In this document: piece by piece, positions 62,345-64,000 of the stretch
How positions within the stretch are numbered: the stretch's first letter is position 1
Layout: every line of letters starts with the position of its first letter
Source of the DNA: Lachnospiraceae bacterium
GTDB lineage: Bacteria > Bacillota > Clostridia > Lachnospirales > Lachnospiraceae
Length of the DNA stretch: 64,000 bases
Assembly: GCA_017500935.1 (NCBI GenBank)
Contig: JAFVXW010000020.1
Span: 25,998-89,997, forward strand
Direction: 5' to 3'
Translations under genes and position numbers: made by a program
Notes under the pieces: generated by a model
Databases searched by the model: none
The model's input: only the letters and a program-made list of their open reading frames with translations
What the model was told of the DNA's origin: nothing

Positions 62345-62968
62345 TTAGAGTCTGTTTATCTCGTCTTGTAAATTTCTCAGGAATCGCCCTGCATGGGCTC
62401 CATCCATCTGCGTATGATGAAACTGAAAAGATACAGGTAAATAGTAGCGAAAAGCTTTTCTCCTATATCTTCCCCAGATCATAAATGGGTTATTGAAAAT
62501 CCCGCTGTTCATGCCGACGGCACCATCAATTTCGGTATCAATAATGGCTGATGTTCCGATCACCATACAATCACATGACAAATCTCTATCCTGACAGTTT
62601 TCAGCCACCTGAGAAGTATATTTCAAATAGTCCTGATTGAATTTTGCCAGATTATCTGCAAAGAAAATATCACAGGAACTCACTTCTCCAATCTTGTTTT
62701 TTACAATGGTATTCACTGCAATAGAATCGTACTTCACCAGTTTTTCTCCAACAGGAAGTATGTAGAATTCTTTTATAGAAACCGCTGCCTTCCCGATGCA
62801 AAAAACAAGAAGCATATTAAATTTCATTTGTTTCCTTTGCGATATTTTCATTAAATTTGTCACATCCAAAGTCTTGAAAAATGTGACCATCGGGTTAGGG
62901 GCCTTTATCCAAAGTTCATATGCCGATGCTCGTGTTGTATCCTGAGGTTTCATTTCTCGTGCCATCAT
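62345..62968 (-). CDS. chloramphenicol acetyltransferase-like O-acetyltransferase
   Basis: 207 residues, as usual for CAT. The catalytic motif HHTQMDGAHAGRFL (residues about 186-199; HH-x3-DG) is intact, and FNMLLVFCIGKAAVSIKEF and SYRR-like KAFRYYLPVSFQFHH match the family fold. It need not act on chloramphenicol; many gut CatA-like proteins have unknown acceptors. The ATG overlaps the stop of the AraC-GNAT gene by 4 nt, so they are co-regulated. Confidence 0.9.
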   Translation of the reverse strand: MMAREMKPQDTTRASAYELWIKAPNPMVTFFKTLDVTNLMKISQRKQMKFNMLLVFCIGKAAVSIKEFYILPVGEKLVKYDSIAVNTIVKNKIGEVSSCDIFFADNLAKFNQDYLKYTSQVAENCQDRDLSCDCMVIGTSAIIDTEIDGAVGMNSGIFNNPFMIWGRYRRKAFRYYLPVSFQFHHTQMDGAHAGRFLRNLQDEINRL

Positions 62969-63807
62969 TCTGTTTTCTCCTTATCCGAAAGATTCAATAC
63001 GAATCGCTGTGTGGGATAGCCATATTCTATCAGCAATTCCCTCTCTGCAAAGCCAAGGCTTTTCAATAAATCACGATGACCGGTATCTGCTTTATCCCCT
63101 TCCCGGTAGGTAGTCATGCTGATTTCCCGTCCCGGCAGATGTTTTTCCAAAAGTACTTCTAAAAATAATTTCTGAATCCCTTGATTGCGATATTGGGGAT
63201 GAATCCCTAAAAAATCGATACTGCCGGAGTTCTTTGAAAACGTCATGGCACCGATCATAATATTGCCTTCTTTTAAAATCAGAGCCCTTTCTTCTATGGC
63301 TTTTGAAATCTCATGCAAATAATCCGCTTCGTCCATAGCCGGATATCCGTCAATCACCAAGCGCATCAAATCCATCCACGCTTGAATATCTTCCACCTTT
63401 GCAATACAGACATCTTCCTTTGTAAAAACTTTGGGAGAGATAATCTTATGCAATACAAATTGGAGCTGCAGCGGATAAAAAGTACCACGATCCCGATACT
63501 GCGCAGGCGGTACTTTATACATGGATTTAAAGGCAGATGAAAATGCCTGCTGACTTTCATAACCACAGAAGAAAGCAACTTCAATAATTGGTTTAGAAGA
63601 AAATACCAACAGCTTTGCAGCTTCTGTCAGTTGACGGCGCTGCACATAATCATGAACAGTCATTCCTACCGTATTAGTAAACATACGGTGCAGGTGGTAT
63701 TTCGAATAATGAATGGCTTCCGACACCTTTTCCAGATCAAGCTTTTCATCAAGATGAGATTCAATATAGTCAATGACAGTCTCTATATTCATAATAAGAT
63801 TTTCCAT
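62965..63807 (-). CDS. AraC-family regulator fused to GNAT acetyltransferase domain
   Basis: 280 residues from ATG 63807 (GAGGAGGGG upstream). The N-terminal AraC HTH pair is clear: VIDYIESHLDEKLDLEKVSEAIHYSKYHLHRMFTNTVGMTVHDYVQRRQLTEAAKLLVFSSKPIIEVAFFCGYESQQAFSSAFKSMYKVPPAQYR (residues about 7-101). The C-terminal half (about 135-275) is GNAT-like, with SIDFLGIHPQYRNQGIQKLFLEVLL (acetyl-CoA loop RNQGIQ). The fusion overlaps the CAT-like gene by 4 nt. It probably regulates the same small operon in response to an acetylatable ligand. Confidence 0.88.
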   Translation of the reverse strand: MENLIMNIETVIDYIESHLDEKLDLEKVSEAIHYSKYHLHRMFTNTVGMTVHDYVQRRQLTEAAKLLVFSSKPIIEVAFFCGYESQQAFSSAFKSMYKVPPAQYRDRGTFYPLQLQFVLHKIISPKVFTKEDVCIAKVEDIQAWMDLMRLVIDGYPAMDEADYLHEISKAIEERALILKEGNIMIGAMTFSKNSGSIDFLGIHPQYRNQGIQKLFLEVLLEKHLPGREISMTTYREGDKADTGHRDLLKSLGFAERELLIEYGYPTQRFVLNLSDKEKTE

Positions 63808-63884
63808 TGTTCCCCTCCTCTTCACATGAGATTATAGCAAAGAAACACCGGGTGGGTTTTCATATTTCTTGCTGTTTGTTACTA

Positions 63885-63928
63885 AAAAAGCAGGTAACAT
63901 AATGATCGCTCATTACATTACCTGCTTA
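63885..63928 (-). terminator. terminator of the truncated right-edge gene
   Basis: On the minus strand GCAGGTAATGTAATGAGCG pairs with CATTATGTTACCTGC, followed by six T; homologous to the hairpin at 61688. Confidence 0.85.
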
Positions 63929-63931
63929 AGA

Positions 63932-64000
63932 TTATCCCGCTGCATCCAGCATATTCTCAATAAATATTCCGTAGCCCCTCGTGGGGTCGTTTACAAGAAC
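63932..64000 (-). CDS. C-terminal 22 residues of an unidentified protein
   Basis: The frame enters from the right edge and ends VLVNDPTRGYGIFIENMLDAAG at TAA 63932. Not enough sequence is in view to name it. The terminator just after supports a real gene end. Confidence 0.6.
   Translation of the reverse strand, partial: VLVNDPTRGYGIFIENMLDAAG

Overview
The window looks like chromosome of a spore-forming, anaerobic Clostridia, most likely a Lachnospiraceae gut commensal. The gene order rny-recX-recA-cinA-pgsA-rimO-rpoZ-gmk-remA-yicC, two T-box leaders, many intrinsic terminators, sporulation proteins (SpoIIM, CotF-like coats, a Spo0A-type DNA-binding protein) and ferredoxin-type redox enzymes all point that way. 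No rRNA, CRISPR array, insertion sequence or recognisable prophage was seen; there is one tRNA (Leu-CAA). Base composition is middling, with AT-rich patches at about 10.2-10.8 kb, 53-55 kb and 60.6-63.8 kb.

1-9.3 kb is a corrinoid (vitamin B12) locus. A secreted GLUG-repeat/DUF4430-like protein runs off the left edge and is preceded by three consecutive cobalamin riboswitches; the first two have clear intrinsic terminators. A fourth cobalamin riboswitch precedes a four-gene operon of unknown function (TIM-barrel hydrolase-like, DUF2284, cysteine-rich small domain, HNH-repeat peptide). Divergently lie cobT-cobU for nucleotide-loop assembly, without a visible riboswitch, and a TIM-barrel AP-endonuclease-2-family protein that may be a cobamide-remodelling enzyme of the CbiR type.

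9.3-20 kb: a tandem-repeat patch, a Uma2 nuclease gene under an operator-like promoter, an AT-rich DUF402 gene, tRNA-Leu, a DUF1540 protein, a T-box-controlled Cys-rich membrane protein plus thrS, an oxidoreductase, SEC-C and DegV proteins, and a polar amino-acid ABC importer. 20-34.5 kb is core housekeeping: mnmA, a flippase, xerD-spoIIM, rny, recX-recA under LexA boxes, the rimO-to-yicC run and rqcH.

34.5-53 kb: coat proteins, a DUF3298 lipoprotein, glgA, a receiver-less Spo0A-type regulator with candidate 0A boxes, two tandem M28 peptidases, a ferredoxin-type aldo/keto reductase, azlCD, a phenylacetate-CoA ligase/ACT pair behind a T-box whose specifier reads as UUC (Phe), two glycoside hydrolases, a ZIP transporter and a HAD nucleotidase. 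53-64 kb is a degraded, accessory-looking stretch: a truncated transporter start, a RhuM-Fic gene with its middle missing plus an intact paralogue 6 kb away, and a CBS-type pyrophosphatase gene whose DHH catalytic segment is deleted. It also holds two XRE regulators (one with a desulfoferrodoxin-like domain), PAP2, MFS and GH13 genes, a flavodoxin, and an AraC-GNAT fusion coupled to a chloramphenicol-acetyltransferase-like gene.
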